Source: Solea solea | Taxonomy: Eukaryota > Chordata > Actinopteri > Pleuronectiformes > Soleidae | Reading direction: 5' to 3' | DNA: 64,000 nt | NCBI RefSeq assembly: GCF_958295425.1 | Contig: NC_081143.1 | Coordinates: forward strand, 25,502,586-25,566,585 | In this document: in pieces, positions 1-12,199 of the stretch | Position numbering within the stretch: the stretch's first letter is position 1 | Layout of the letters: the number at the start of each line of letters is the position of its first letter | Notes under the pieces: generated by a model | Databases searched by the model: none | What the model was told of the DNA's origin: nothing | What the model saw: only the letters and a program-made list of their open reading frames with translations | Translations under genes and position numbers: made by a program

Positions 1-924
1 AACACACTGCATGTAAACAGCTGGTTGTGCAAGAGGTGTAAAGGAAGGGTGGGGACGTGGAAGTCCTGTGGTCACACCACCCCCGACTAGATCTCGACAC
101 AGAGGGATTTTGTCACGATAGAGGACAAAATCTAAGGTGTAACACATGACATCCTCTGCGCTGATGACAAACATGTATACATTTAAGTTACTTCCTCCTG
201 ATATTCAAACAAGCTCTTTTTCAGCAGAAAACCCTGAGAAGACAGTGACCATTCAAACTGTTCCTCAAAACCTCCAGTATTCAATATTAGCAGTTGTGCG
301 TGCACAGGTCTAAATGTGTGTTTATCGAGAAATGTGAAAACCACAACACCTGTGTTGCAGGTTCTTCAGAGAAAACCACATTTCCTTTTTCATTTCTATG
401 TTTATATATAAGATACAGAGATGCAGTATGTGAATTCAAATCACTCAAATCATTGCAAAGCAGGGTAAAACCCCAGAACACAGAGCATTTAGGCTGCTTT
501 TTTTCCCCATTACTATGTTAAAACGTATATACAGAGGCTATAAGAATGTGCAAAATAGAGAGTCTTTTATCCTTTTTTTCCCAGCACAACCTATAGGCAA
601 TCTGATAACATGTTTTTTGTTATCATTTTCACCAGTTACATAAACACACGTGAGCAAAAAGTACTAAAAATCGGAATTGAGTTTGTGAAATTTGTGAAAT
701 TTGGAAATATGTCACATTTCAAAGTTTGCTTGGCTCATTTTTATTAACAAAAATAGAAGAACAATTGAATTTTGGAGTTCGAATTTTGACTTGACAACAC
801 ATGGTAAATTCCCACTGCAATTTACCATGGGTGCGCCATTATCATATGTAAAATTATAAATTTAGAGTCCCTGAAAATCCGTCTAAAGTTTTGTTCAATA
901 TATTTTTCCAAACAGTTTCCTCAG
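1..924. other. Intronic sequence upstream of the first visible cyth4 exon
   Basis: No convincing coding exon is seen here. The short open frames have no recognisable domain and lack paired splice sites. Because the first visible cytohesin exon begins in the middle of a codon, this stretch is most simply the end of intron 1, with the start codon outside the window. Confidence 0.6.
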
Positions 925-3900
925 ACTTTACAGAAGATGAGAAGATGGAGATTGAGAGCATTAAGACGTATAAGAAAGACCTTTTGGACGAAATCCAGGT
1001 GAGATACAGTACATTCAGACACCAGAATATCTGTTATCTGCATCCATATTTTACTCCAACTTAAACTTTTATTATAATAAAACATTCTTCTTCCCTGTAC
1101 AGAAGTTAAAGATGGAGATCGACAACGTGATGGCCGAAGTACTCAGCTTTGAGTTTGCCGAGGAAAAGTGAGTTTCGACCCTGCACCTGTTTGAACGCGA
1201 GTTCTCCAAACTCAGATACTTGCGTTGCATTTTCACAATGGCTTTCTGACATAGTTTCACTCACTCACTCACCATAAGGTTAGAAATGTGGTCGCCTTGT
1301 GTAGTTTCATATGGAAGATTTCCCTTTTTTTGAAAAAGTTTTTTCTTTTTTTATCATCATATCAAAAGAATAGCTTTATTTGGGATTCAGTACCAGTGTA
1401 TTCTTAGAGGACAGAGAACGTCTGTTTCTGGGCCTCGTCAGGGGATTTCCAGTCAGGGGGTCAATGCAGTCACCTACAGTATGTAGGAAACAGAGAGGTG
1501 AGAGAGGACTCATTTCTCACAGTCTGCAGTGCCATGATTAAATGTCACTAGTTCCTAAGCGTGGGCTCTCATTGACTCAAATAATAAGCTGTATAACCAT
1601 GACGGTAAACTATTCCAGCATTTAAGTGAGAGATGTTGCACGGCAGTTTGGGATATACAGTATACTGTACATGCATATAATATCAGTGTGAGTAAATACC
1701 AAATGTTGATTTCCCCCCCGCAGCAAGACGATAGAGAAGAGCAAACGGTTTTCAAATGGAAAGAAGAAATTCAACATGGACCCCAAAAAAGTGAGTGTGA
1801 GCATGTGCCACTGTCCTCTATGTAACTCCGTTTTATATCATATAAGATATATAGAAAATAATATATAGGAGAATTAATGCATGATACTTGTACCCACTTT
1901 TTAATTCTGCCTGTCAAAGGTGATCTTTTACTGTAAATATTAACATTTACAAACTTTAACAAAATCATTTTCAAACATACACATTTTGGCAACTGAGCGT
2001 ATTAAGAACAACTCACACACTCGTCATGTGTGGACTTCCTCTCACTCGACCGCACTGAGGCTCCTTTGAGTTTGTGAAATGATGCTGTAAAACAGTCCCA
2101 TCGTCACGGCAACAGGTCGCCGCACATGACGCTGTGGTGTGCATGCAACAAGACACATCAAACACAAACTAAAAGCACCACCAGTTTCTCTTTCTGAAGG
2201 AAGGCGTCGAGTCTGAGTGGTTGGTGTTTTGTTTCGTGTTTACGTCCAAATCCCTGTGGCTGTGCGAGCAAGAGGAAGAGAGACTGGTTTTAAGGAATTA
2301 GGATTAGCAAAAAAAAAAGATGGTTTTTACCAAACAGAGATGAGCTCATTATGAAAACACAGCAGAGTGTGAATCACTACATCCCAAACCGAGAACGCTG
2401 TACTTCCCTCTGCATGTTCAGCTTTACGTGAAACTATTTATCCGCTTATCAATTTTACATCCTGTGCTTGTGAATGTCTATGTGCAGGGAATCCGGTACC
2501 TGGTGGAAAACAAGCTGCTGGATGGAAGTGCTCAGTCCATCGCCGAGTTCCTCTACAAGGAGGAGGGGCTCAACAAAACGGCGATAGGGGAATTTCTTGG
2601 AGAAAGGTGAGGAGGGGGAAGTCAAAAGGACACGGAGGATTTGAGATGCTGTAAAGGAAAGAGGTGATAAAAGGAGGCATGGAGAACCATGAAAGGCCCA
2701 ATGGATTGGCATACGTAGGAAAGAGGGGGTGTGAAGGGGGTAAAAGAAAGTAGCAGGATAAGAACAGACAGATAGTAAAGGCAGGTTCCAACAAGGTGAA
2801 TACTTTCTACTGGTGTCATGTTTCATATTCTACCTCTTTTCTCCTCCACAGGGAGGAGCTCCACCTCCAGACCCTGAAGGCCTTTGTGGAGCTGCACGAG
2901 TTCTCTGACCTCAACCTGGTCCAGGCCCTGAGGTCAGCTCTCACCTCACCTTCACTCGTTTACATCAAAAATAACAGCAGAGCACAACTATGTATTATCT
3001 GGGAAAGATAATAATAGGTGGCATGGTCGTTTCCTCCAGAAGCCAACAAGGAGATAAGAATATTGTGAAGTGCTTAATTAACTCGGTTTGAATGGGGAAA
3101 TAAGTCTATTTCTCACCTGCTTTTCCAACACCAGTAAACATTGTCCCGTGGACTTAATGGTCTCAAGCACTCGTTCCACGTCTTATTCATTAGGCCAATT
3201 TTTGGTAAATCGTGTTCTCGTGGATTATATGTCAGACTGGACGTGATGTCACGACTTCACCTCGGATTACAGGGAATAAAAGGCACGTGCAATGACTTCA
3301 ATTTGCCGTGTCTGTGGCAGTATTGTGGCTGTGGATTCTTAGTTTCCTTATTCTCCCCTCTAACTTTGAGGAAGTGTATGGGAAAGAAATACATGTTTTT
3401 TATGTGGGTGGAAAAGACGCTGCTATATCAGCTATTGTAGTAACTACAGCTGCCAAATATAATACACTGAAAAATAACTATGAAACAAATAAATGACAAT
3501 AGTCCTTTTGCTTTATTCTTGTTGTGGTGTGTGTGTGTGTGTGTGTGTGTGCGAGACAGACAGTTTCTGTGGAGTTTCCGTCTGCCCGGCGAAGCCCAGA
3601 AGATCGACCGCATGATGGAGGCGTTTGCCACACGCTACTGCGACTGCAACACTCACGTCTTCCAGTCGACCGGTGAGCTTCAAGAAGTCACTACACACAT
3701 GTGACATGTGACTCTGTGTGTGTGTGTGTGTGTGTGTGTTTGTATTTCTGGTTAAGTTTAAGGCTAAGATTTTAATTGTGGTAAGGGTGAGCCATTAACT
3801 GGTTAGGAATAATGCAGTAAAGTACTTTTACAGATTTATTTAACATCATGTCTCTCTGACTTCTGTCGACCATTCTTGTTTTCTCTGTATATTGTTCTGT

Positions 3901-6900
3901 ATTTTTTTTACTTCCTCTTACTTTGGTGCATGTGTGTGTGTGTGTGTGGGTGAATCTTCTTTTACAACACCAGACACGTGCTACATCCTGTCTTTCGCTA
4001 TAATCATGCTGAACACCAGCCTCCACAACCCCAACGTGAAGGACAAGACCACGCTGGAGCGCTTCTATTCCATGAACAGAGGCATCAACAACGGCGAGGA
4101 CCTGCCCGATGAGCTGCTCTCGGTGAGAACGTCCGACCTCATGACAATGATGACCACAGCTGTCATTTTCATCTTCTGGCATTGTCTCAAAGTGTCAAAA
4201 TGTCTAAAGTCTCAATACAATACATCATACAGGGAAGGACACAAAAAATAAAAGTATATTAACTATAAAAACTAATAAAAAAAAGAAGAAACAAATACAT
4301 ATTGCACAGTTTAGCCTGTAGAGGCATTTTTTTTCTGAAATACTAATACTTTAATGGTGGCTTGAACACAGAACTGTACATTGGGGCAGCCCATGGCCAA
4401 GTGGAAAGGGAACTTGGCTTGCAACTAATGGGTTGCCATAGTGCTCAGTGGCTGTTCACTGCTCCTAATTCTAGGAAGGCTTCTAGTAGAGGATGGGTTA
4501 AATGCACGACTGATAAAGGACTCATTCATTTATTCATTTATTTTTACAAGGACACTAATCTGTAGACTGGGGAAGATCCAAGGGGGTGGAATCTTATAGA
4601 GAGGTCAATTGACTGGCAGGTCACTGGGGTCACACTCCCTGTAAAATCCCACCATAGTGACGCCCTGAATCTGTGGTCTCAAACTCCATATGAGTTTTAG
4701 ACAGAGGCAAAAATAAATCCTCCAACTGTTGAGAATGTCATTCCTGTGACTCCCCTGAAACCAAGTGTTTTCTAAGGCCTGAATTCTCTTCACTGTGATA
4801 TCAAGTCAACGTGGCCCACAGGCTCCAGGCGTTTGAGACCTCTTCCCTAAATCACACGTCTGCTTTGAACCAAAATTGACAAAGTGGACACCGTGCTAAT
4901 GATTGAGAATCCACAGAATCCTGAGCAAGACAATAATAAATCAAGGGAGAAGTTAGCTAATGTCCATCTGGACTTGTTTTGTATGTACACCCCTGATGGC
5001 CATTCACTAAACACAAGAATTAGGCACTTTCACATTGGCTTCACTTTCTAGACACACATATAGTCTGTTTTTGAGTGACTGAAAGTGATACAGGAAATGT
5101 GGGTGGATTTCTGTCATCCCATTGTTTGAACTATTCTGAACTAGTGCCTTCTCCTCAGAAACTGTACGAGAGCATTCGTAGCGAACCCTTCAAAATTCCA
5201 GAGGACGACGGGAACGATCTGACTCACACTTTCTTCAACCCCGACAGAGAAGGATGGCTTTTAAAACTGGGTAAAACACCCGTCCTCGGTGTCATGCAGT
5301 ACACTTTTTGCACAACCTAAATATTTGCATCCTGATTTACCTGCGGCTGCAGTGACAGTTGCTCTGAACGACGACACAGACAATGACGGCGATTACGCTT
5401 GTGTCTGCGTTTCAGGAGGCCGAGTGAAGACGTGGAAGAGGCGATGGTTCATCCTGACTGACAACTGTCTCTACTACTTTGAGTTCACCACTGTAAGTTC
5501 TGCAGCTCCACTGTCACACATTTATAATCAAACTCCTCTTCCTCTTTAGTCACCATCCTTAAACCAGTCAGACGGAAACTGACCTCAACAGAAAGACAAT
5601 GCACGTATTCATCTCTTTCACTTTGAACCTTGTGGTCTGTGTTGGCGTCAGGTGCCACAGGACCTGCATGGCAGCGCTGATGCAGTAATGCTTCTCATTT
5701 AGAATGATGATGTGGGTTTAAATAAAAACGAATCTTGGAAGTGATATAGATCATGTTACACGGAAGTTAGTTTACCTTTAATTAGTTTTTTTTTTTCTTT
5801 TTCAGGTCATTTTTTTTTTTTTTCAAAGTCAAATCTTTAAGTGTACAACCAAATATCACAAATGTACAACATCAGATCCCAATAACTTCCACTCACTCCA
5901 TGTCTCTGTAATCTGTCGGCAGGACAAAGAGCCCCGAGGCATAATCCCGCTAGAGAACCTCTGTGTGAGAGAAGTGCCGTATCCTCGCAAACCGGTGAGT
6001 CCTTGCATGTTGAGTTTGCTTAAGTTGCAGGAATTATTTTTGAAACGTTAACTCGGTATTATATTTGTCCTTCCTCTAAATGATATTCAAGTGATCTGAG
6101 AGAGAACTGGACTTTTGCTCCTAATTTGGGCTCTGCTTTCAAAAAAAACTGACCAATCACAAGGCAGTTACGAAAGAGGGGGTAACAACTGCCTACACCA
6201 GGGGTGTCAAACTCAAATGACCTGGGGGCCAATGAGTATCTAGTCTGGTCAAGCGGGGGCCGACATAGAGGAAAAAAAGTGGAAAAAACAACTATTTAGT
6301 AGCCGGTGGGAAATATAAGATATTCATTATGATATTAGACATTATTGCAAAGTAAAAGTGCTCGTTTTGATACAAAATGATTCACAATAAAAACATATTT
6401 ATGATGCACAAAAATGGAGAATTAAATTGAAAATTTGGCAAATAATGACGAGGATAATTGTGATTAAAACAGCTTAAATATATGTCATTTCATGTTGAGT
6501 GTAATACATTTAACAAAGCAATGACTACAACCAAATGTCTTATTACTATAATAAAAATATTGCTGGCAAATACATTTAGTCTTAAATTCTGTCTCTATTC
6601 CATCACCTTGCACAGTGGTGGGCGGGCCGCATGTAATCGATTGGAGGGCCACATGTGGCCCCCTGCCACCAGTTTGACACATGTGGACTACACTGTCTAA
6701 AATAAAGGCTGGATATAAAGATGGATGTAGTCTTGTGGTTTGAAAAGTGAAGTCCAGGGAGCAAAGTCTGTGGACATCTATGGGGAAAATTTCTCATTTG
6801 AACATGACTCAGTCATTATAGATCAACAAGGTGATTATTCTGTGATTCTGGTTTCGTCTAGTACTGTCTGGAGCTGTACAGCCCCAACAGTCGAGGGCAG

Positions 6901-7766
6901 AAGATCAAGGCGTGTAAAACGGAGACGAACGGCAGAGTGGTGGAGGGGAAACATCAGTCCTACACCATCTGTGCCGCCAGTGCCGAGGAGAGGGACTCTT
7001 GGATCGAGGCCATCAGGTCAGCCCCCAACAGACCCTAACCATCACAACTTAATGTCTAACCCCCACTAGCCCAGACCCTAACCTTAACCCAAGTCTCAAC
7101 CCTCTAAAGGCAGTTTGAAGAAGTGACAGAATGTGAAAACCAGTCAAAATGTCCTCACTCTGTGGTTTATCTGCTGTTTGTCCTCACACAGAGACCCATA
7201 CAAGAACACACACACACACACACAGCTCTGTTTGTCCAACTGCATTTATGATACAGCCAACTGACCCTGTCTTGGCTGGGTCCCATTCGCAAAAGAGATT
7301 TTAATCCCAATAAAATTGTCTGTTAAAATAGATGAAATAAAAATACCAATGTTAACGTCATTAAAGCCATTAATTCTTGTTTGGAAACACTGGCATTCAT
7401 TTGAGTGGACGCCACGTTTTCTCACTTTTAAAGGCTTTTCTGTCACCTCAGGACATTTAAATTTCACAAATGGTGATGAAATTTGAATTTCATCACCATT
7501 CTACACTTAAAACGACTCCTATCAGCACAAAGTCCAAGCTGCTTATCGCTAACACCAGTCTTTAATTACAATCTGTCCCCAAGAATAGTTGTGCACAAAT
7601 ATCCACAAAAATCCTCCACTCTGACACAGCATTAAAATAATAAAAATAAATAATACTCATAACAGTCTTTCTTCCTTCAAACAGAGCAAGTATCACCAAA
7701 GACCCATTCTACGACTTGGTCTCGGTGCGTAAGAAGAAGGTGATAAACCAAGCGCCTCAGGATTGA
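925..7766 (+). CDS. cyth4: Cytohesin-4-like ARF guanine nucleotide exchange factor, 5' partial
   Basis: Twelve coding exons join in frame: 925-998 (possibly from 916), 1103-1167, 1724-1790, 2488-2606, 2852-2932, 3560-3672, 3974-4122, 5159-5270, 5416-5492, 5923-5994, 6862-7016 and 7685-7766 (stop TGA 7764-7766). All have AG/GT borders and matching phases and give about 388 residues. Order: coiled coil (residues about 1-60), Sec7 domain (about 62-245) with [18 protein letters not shown] carrying the glutamate finger, then [13 protein letters not shown] domain (about 252-368) with the phosphoinositide-binding [12 protein letters not shown] strand; basic tail VRKKKV. Cytohesins bind PI(3,4,5)P3 membranes and load GTP on ARF1/ARF6. 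The C-terminal third ([20 protein letters not shown]) fits CYTH4 better than CYTH1-3, from memory of the family. As spliced, the PH loop is the diglycine form. Exon 1, with roughly the first ten residues, lies upstream of the window. A SINE, a hAT MITE and UG repeats sit in introns. The gene is convergent with fam83f. Confidence 0.94.
3527..3948 (+). repeat. Three (GT)n tracts flanking two Sec7 exons of cyth4
   Basis: GT dinucleotide runs lie at 3527-3550 (ending 9 nt before the exon at 3560), 3715-3739 (42 nt after that exon's donor) and 3931-3948 (25 nt before the exon at 3974). On the sense strand they give UG repeats in the pre-mRNA. Confidence 0.9.
4378..4500 (+). mobile_element. Degenerate tRNA-derived SINE fragment in a cyth4 intron
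   Basis: The stretch starts with a gggcagccc-type head and carries weak tRNA-like A and B box regions (accTTGGCTTGCAAC, gggttgcc). It continues into the spacer typical of a fish SINE whose better copy in this window lies at 46165-46445. No target duplication is visible. Family assignment is by eye. Confidence 0.45.
6199..6685. mobile_element. hAT-type non-autonomous element in a cyth4 intron
   Basis: The ends are inverted: CAGGGGTGTCAAAC at the left and GTTTGACACATGTG at the right. They are bordered by an 8-bp duplication with one mismatch (GCCTACAC 6191-6198; GACTACAC 6686-6693). Eight-base duplications and CA...TG ends are hallmarks of hAT transposons. No transposase is encoded. It lies between the exons ending at 5994 and starting at 6862. 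Confidence 0.8.
7205..7224 (+). repeat. (AC)n microsatellite in the last cyth4 intron
   Basis: A short run of AC dinucleotides follows a stretch of TAACCCTAAC-like text at 7030-7090. It lies in the intron between 7016 and 7685. Confidence 0.85.
7469..7500. repeat. Perfect 15-bp hairpin in the last cyth4 intron
   Basis: Arms 7469-7483 (AATGGTGATGAAATT) and 7486-7500 are perfect reverse complements separated by only two bases. Confidence 0.9.
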
Positions 7767-8560
7767 GCTGTCAGCTGCTTCCTTCCCTCACGGACACTTA
7801 TTGAACACACCACGGTGGGATTCTGTTCTGGAATCTGGACGTTGTGGATCCCCCTTTTTTTTTTTATCAGTTGTACTAAACACAAAAAACGAGAGGCGAC
7901 GCGACACAGGAGGCTAGACGGAGCGACGCTGACACCGGTGATGGAGTCTAAAAGAAGGGACTTCTCTTTCCGTCCCTCTTGATGCAGACAGAGTTTATCT
8001 GTGTCAAAGGTACAAAAGACGATGACACATCTTTGTCGCTCTTGAAAAAGCCGCAGAGACGTTGCTGGCGAGAAAACTCAAGAGTTTGCTGGTGCATGTT
8101 TAAATATGGCTCAGTTTCTATCACTAGAGGTTTGTTGGTTATTTCGCAGATGATATTTGCCCCACAAGCTTTAGTTTCCATGTCATATTTCACAAAAAGA
8201 CAAGAGAGTTCTCAAATGACAAAAAGTATTGTTTGGTTTGGTGTGAGCTGAAGATATTTTGTTGTACAGTTTAAGCATTTTGCTGTTTGCTCTTTCACTG
8301 GTTGGTTGTATAAATATTTTTTTGTGATACTTTATAAGAGGAAGTCTGTATCTTTCACCCTTCACTGGATTTTGAAGCACAGTGCAATACAATGCAATAC
8401 GCATTTACGGCTCGTTCCACATGAACATGTACATTGTGAAATGGGTATTTGTATATTATGAGTGACTGTATTTACTTTAAAACCCACCTTTATTTTGTGA
8501 AACATTGCAATCACTGTGTGTGTTGTGTTCACAGGAAAAAATAAAAAAAAAAGTCAAAAG
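7767..8560 (+). other. cyth4: 3' UTR and polyadenylation region of cyth4
   Basis: This follows the TGA at 7764-7766. It contains no long frame and holds a T run at 7853-7865. A canonical AATAAA at 8540-8545, followed by an A-run and then GT/T-rich sequence, is the best candidate poly(A) signal, giving a 3' UTR of about 0.8 kb. The exact cleavage point cannot be read from sequence alone. Confidence 0.7.
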
Positions 8561-8874
8561 TGTTGACATTTTAGAGCTGGTGCAGTTTTGGGTTGAGGGG
8601 TCAAATAGACAGCTGTGTTCTCACATGAACACGCAGTGAAACCATGAGACCACACCTCACTTCCTCATGTGTTTACGACGAGCGCCGCTCTCATCCTGGC
8701 TTTGCATGTTGAAGGGTGGAGCGCCAACGCTGTCTTTGTGGTTTTGTGGTAACACGTCTAAATCTAAATCTAATTCTTTTGAACTACTTTTTTCTTTTTT
8801 TTTTTAAAGTGACAAAATGCATGTTTGCTGTACAGCGAGCAGTTTAATGAACTTGTCACTTTTGAAACCTTACA

Positions 8875-9255
8875 GGGCCACGCGGTTGGACTAGTGGTTT
8901 GCAGACCTGGGTACGGGACACAGTTGCACAGTTGGAGTCTGCATGTTTTCCCTGTATGTGCATGGGTTTTCTCTGGTTTCCTACACAGTCAATTTCACAG
9001 TGTTAAATATGCAGTGTCAATGTTAGAGAGTAGAATGCCCCCTAGGAAAGAGTTAATTTAACAACAAATACACTTGGACACAGTGTTAAATTAACTCCTT
9101 AATTGTTGATTTTGAAATTGGACACTTTAAATTGACCTCTCTATGTGACCCTGTAATGGACTGGCCCTCTCTGTCCAGGGTGTACCCCGCCTCTCGCCTT
9201 ATGTCAGCCGACGTTGACCCTCACGTGGAGGATCAAGCAGTAGAACATGGATGGA
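8875..9255 (+). mobile_element. Degraded tRNA-derived SINE, split by a nested element
   Basis: The head (gggccacgcggttggactagtgg...), the conserved core (TTTTCTCTGGTTTCCTA) and the tail (GTAATGGACTGG, GTGTACCCCGCCT, GGAGGATCAAGCAGTAGA) match the better copies at 26864-27255 and 60045-60414. The core is interrupted at 8991-9114. Confidence 0.75.
8991..9114. mobile_element. Small palindromic MITE-like insertion inside the SINE
   Basis: These bases are absent from the intact SINE copies, where the core runs straight from ACAGTC into the AAATTGGACAC segment. The insert is internally inverted: GAGTTAATTTAACA near 9051 and TGTTAAATTAACTC near 9083 are reverse complements. Confidence 0.6.
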
Positions 9256-9544
9256 TTCCATTCTAACTTTTCAACCTAAAAATAAAAAAACAAGCACTGA
9301 GAGAGAGATCTAGACTTCTGCATCTCCTCTCGACTGCACCATTGGAGACATCTGTCCTGTGACTGGAGACTTTGACCGATCAGAGTGTTCCTCTATTAGC
9401 TGTCCTACTACAAGCTGCTGTGTGTACACAACTGTCACAGCATAAACAACTTTAAAAAAGAAGTCTAAAAGAAAGATTAACACTTTTTTTTTATTCTTTC
9501 AGCTTCTTGCAGATGATCTGCTTTTTCAGTGATCTGCATATTAA

Positions 9545-9670
9545 TTTGCTTTGGCAGAGAGTTCTCACGCAACCCTTCCTGATGCAAGCCTCCCATTTAT
9601 CCGGCTCTAGGAGTTCCGTGGATTGCAATAGCAATGGGGGATTGGACCCTATGGGCTGCCCTAAAAAGAT
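9545..9670 (+). mobile_element. Fragment of a dispersed fish repeat
   Basis: The text running through CGCAACCCTTCCTGATGCAA and atttatccggctctagg resembles the inner part of a common fish SINE/LINE-tail repeat (related to 46165-46445). No ends or duplications are visible. The assignment rests on pattern familiarity. Confidence 0.35.
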
Positions 9671-10075
9671 AGATACATGCAATGATGGGAGTGTCAATGT
9701 GGGTGGAGCCTTTTAAATGGAGAGAAGGTGGAGTGTTCATCTGGTGGGAGGGACTCAGGACCAAGGAAGCTGTTCAGCTTCACAACATAAAGAAAACAAA
9801 AAAAACATGCACAATGACATTATTTAACGCATTGGATATACTTTCTGCAACTAGGGGTCTGTCTCTCTCTTTCTCTCTCTGTTAAAACAATAACAAAGGA
9901 CCTCGTCTGATGCCAGAAGCAGCGAGAAATCATGAGCTTTGGCTTCCTCACTGATTAAGTGACAGATCCTCTCGGTGTATTTCATAATTATTATGCCCTG
10001 TCTTTCGCCCTTTTCACCCACAGCAACCGTCATGTGGAGGTTAAAGTGGTAGACAACACAACACTGACCCGGGCG

Positions 10076-10089
10076 CCCCCCCCCCCCCC
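10076..10089 (+). repeat. C14 homopolymer
   Basis: An uninterrupted run of 14 cytosines in the spacer between cyth4 and fam83f. The length may be imprecise in any assembly. Confidence 0.85.
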
Positions 10090-10529
10090 ACTCACTGTTT
10101 GAGAGCATGATTAGCCACCTCAGCACAGCTGGTTGAACAGCAATCAATGTATCTGCCACATGTGGCACAAACACATTTCTGCTCCCTGTTTCCATCCATG
10201 TTTTCTTTTAGCAGCAGCTACAAACATGGATGACATCATTTCAAGTGGATTTAAAGGGCGCTGGAAACATTTTGGCTCATGTGAGTACATCCTTTAAAAA
10301 AATATATACAGTATGTAGCACTAATCTCATGGATTTAAGACATTTTAATGTAGAACATGTTCGTCGGCAACTACATTTGTCACCAATTTTCCCGAGACTT
10401 AAACGCCAAAATGTTATTGTTTGGTGTTGCAATCTTGTCAAACTTACGATTTAAATATTGCTTTTTGTGCAGTACGTACAATGCACCGTTAAGTCTGTTT
10501 TGGTTAAATCTGTATCGTTTTATGTACAG

Positions 10530-10857
10530 CAGAGCTGAAACGATGAATCAATTATTAACTATTTTGATAATCGACTAATCGGTTTGAAGCTTTTTTTTGT
10601 GATTAAAATAAGATTTCCAATTGTTTAAGTGTCTTAAATGTGACTATTTTCTTCATTTCTTTGCTCTGGATAACAAAGAAATCATGAAAAGTTAATCATT
10701 TTGGTTTGTGAACAAAACAAGACATTTGAGAACATCATCATTTCCAGGTTTGACGAACACCGATATATCACACTGATATTTTATGGACCAAACGATTAAT
10801 CGAGATAATAATCGACAGATTAATCGATTATGAAAATAATCGTTAGTTGCAGCTCTA
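10530..10857. mobile_element. hAT-type MITE with an exact 8-bp duplication
   Basis: The ends CAGAGCTGAAAC... and ...GTTGCAGCTCTA are inverted. The flanks ATGTACAG (10522-10529) and ATGTACAG (10858-10865) are identical. The interior is rich in AATCGATTAAT-type motifs that are themselves inverted. It has no coding capacity. Confidence 0.85.
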
Positions 10858-10865
10858 ATGTACAG

Positions 10866-12199
10866 TATTTAGATGTCACTTCCTTACAGCAAAAACAAAT
10901 TGTCCGTAAGAGGATCTAACTGGATCTCCTATTCCTCTGATTTTTAAATAAAACATCTGGTTGAATAAAGGCACTTTCATTGCTGTAGAATAACACATCT
11001 TAATCATAGTATCACAGGAAATAATTTCTTTTAATACTAACTGAGTGTCAGCAAGACTAGTCTCTAAAATAGTTGTCTCTTCCTGCTGCAGTTTTGACTT
11101 CCTGTTTCAGTGTTGCAAAACATCCTACTTGCCAACCTCCCTGCTTCACATCCCCACCTAAACTCTCAGTTTACCCCTGATTTCCCATCAGGCCCTGTGG
11201 TTCCTCTCTTACTAATGAGTGGTGAGCAAATACCCTGAAAGAAGTAAAAGAAGACGCAAAGACAGGAGAGAGAACAGAGTCAGATCCTATGAGTTTGTGT
11301 AGCTGTAATACTGACTAACACCACTAGGGGAGGCTGCCGTCAATCTGTATGTAGCCAATTTCCCTCCTGAGGTTTGCAACCATTTAATAAGCAAGAAATG
11401 AATGGCATTTAAAGCCCATAATAAATGCACTGCACACAATATTCACATTAAAATTCCAGGTTTTATAACACTCATAAAAACACAATGTTACACCGTTCAG
11501 AAAATGCTTAAAAGGAATAAGCAACTTAAAAATCAGAGGTGCTTCAAATCAGGACACATTGATGGAGTTAAAAAGTCATGAAAAGATTAAAAAAAACAAA
11601 AAACAAACAAACATAACAGAGATATAAAAAACGGCAAGTAAAAGCAGCTGAAGGCAACGCGGAGCAATAACAACATGAAACGGTGTAAAAGGAATCGCAG
11701 AGACATTTTGAATAATTAAGACGCAGAACCATTAACAAAAAAAAAAAAGCAACAGTAATCTGAGGTTTGACAAAGTCCTGATTTAGACTGGTGATGTTCA
11801 GAGAGTGATTTGAAGATTTAGTATAATAAACCATGATCCTCCTCAGGGGTGGAACCCTCGTCCTTTCAAACGCGTAGTACGACTGCTCAAGAAACATCTT
11901 TAATGATGAGTGGCTTTGCTAAAAGCTGTAGCGCTATCAGCAAAGACAAAATATCAAATGAGTCAGGAACTGTGCATGGATGTGGACATAAACCCAAATG
12001 GTCCCCTCTGTGGTCCCTTTGTGACCCCTGCTTTAGAGAAGGCCTGTGTGTTTACAGCTACCATCAGACGCCCTTTTACAAAACCTTGTTCTCTTGTAAA
12101 CTGAAGACAAATTATTATTTTCTCAAAGCTGAGAAAGTCTTCTTCTGCTTCTCACTGTGTGCACTACAATGTAAACCTGTAAACCAGTGCACTCAGTGT
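10866..12199. other. Intergenic spacer between convergent cyth4 and fam83f
   Basis: No supported gene. The open frames at 11568-11897 (-) and 11849-12343 (+) have no recognisable domain or splice context. One CTCF-like motif lies inside at 11321-11333. Confidence 0.6.
11321..11333 (+). promoter_or_regulatory. CTCF-like motif
   Basis: CCACTAGGGGAGG resembles the CCASYAGRKGGC core of the vertebrate CTCF motif. This is a motif match by eye and its occupancy is unknown. Confidence 0.35.
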
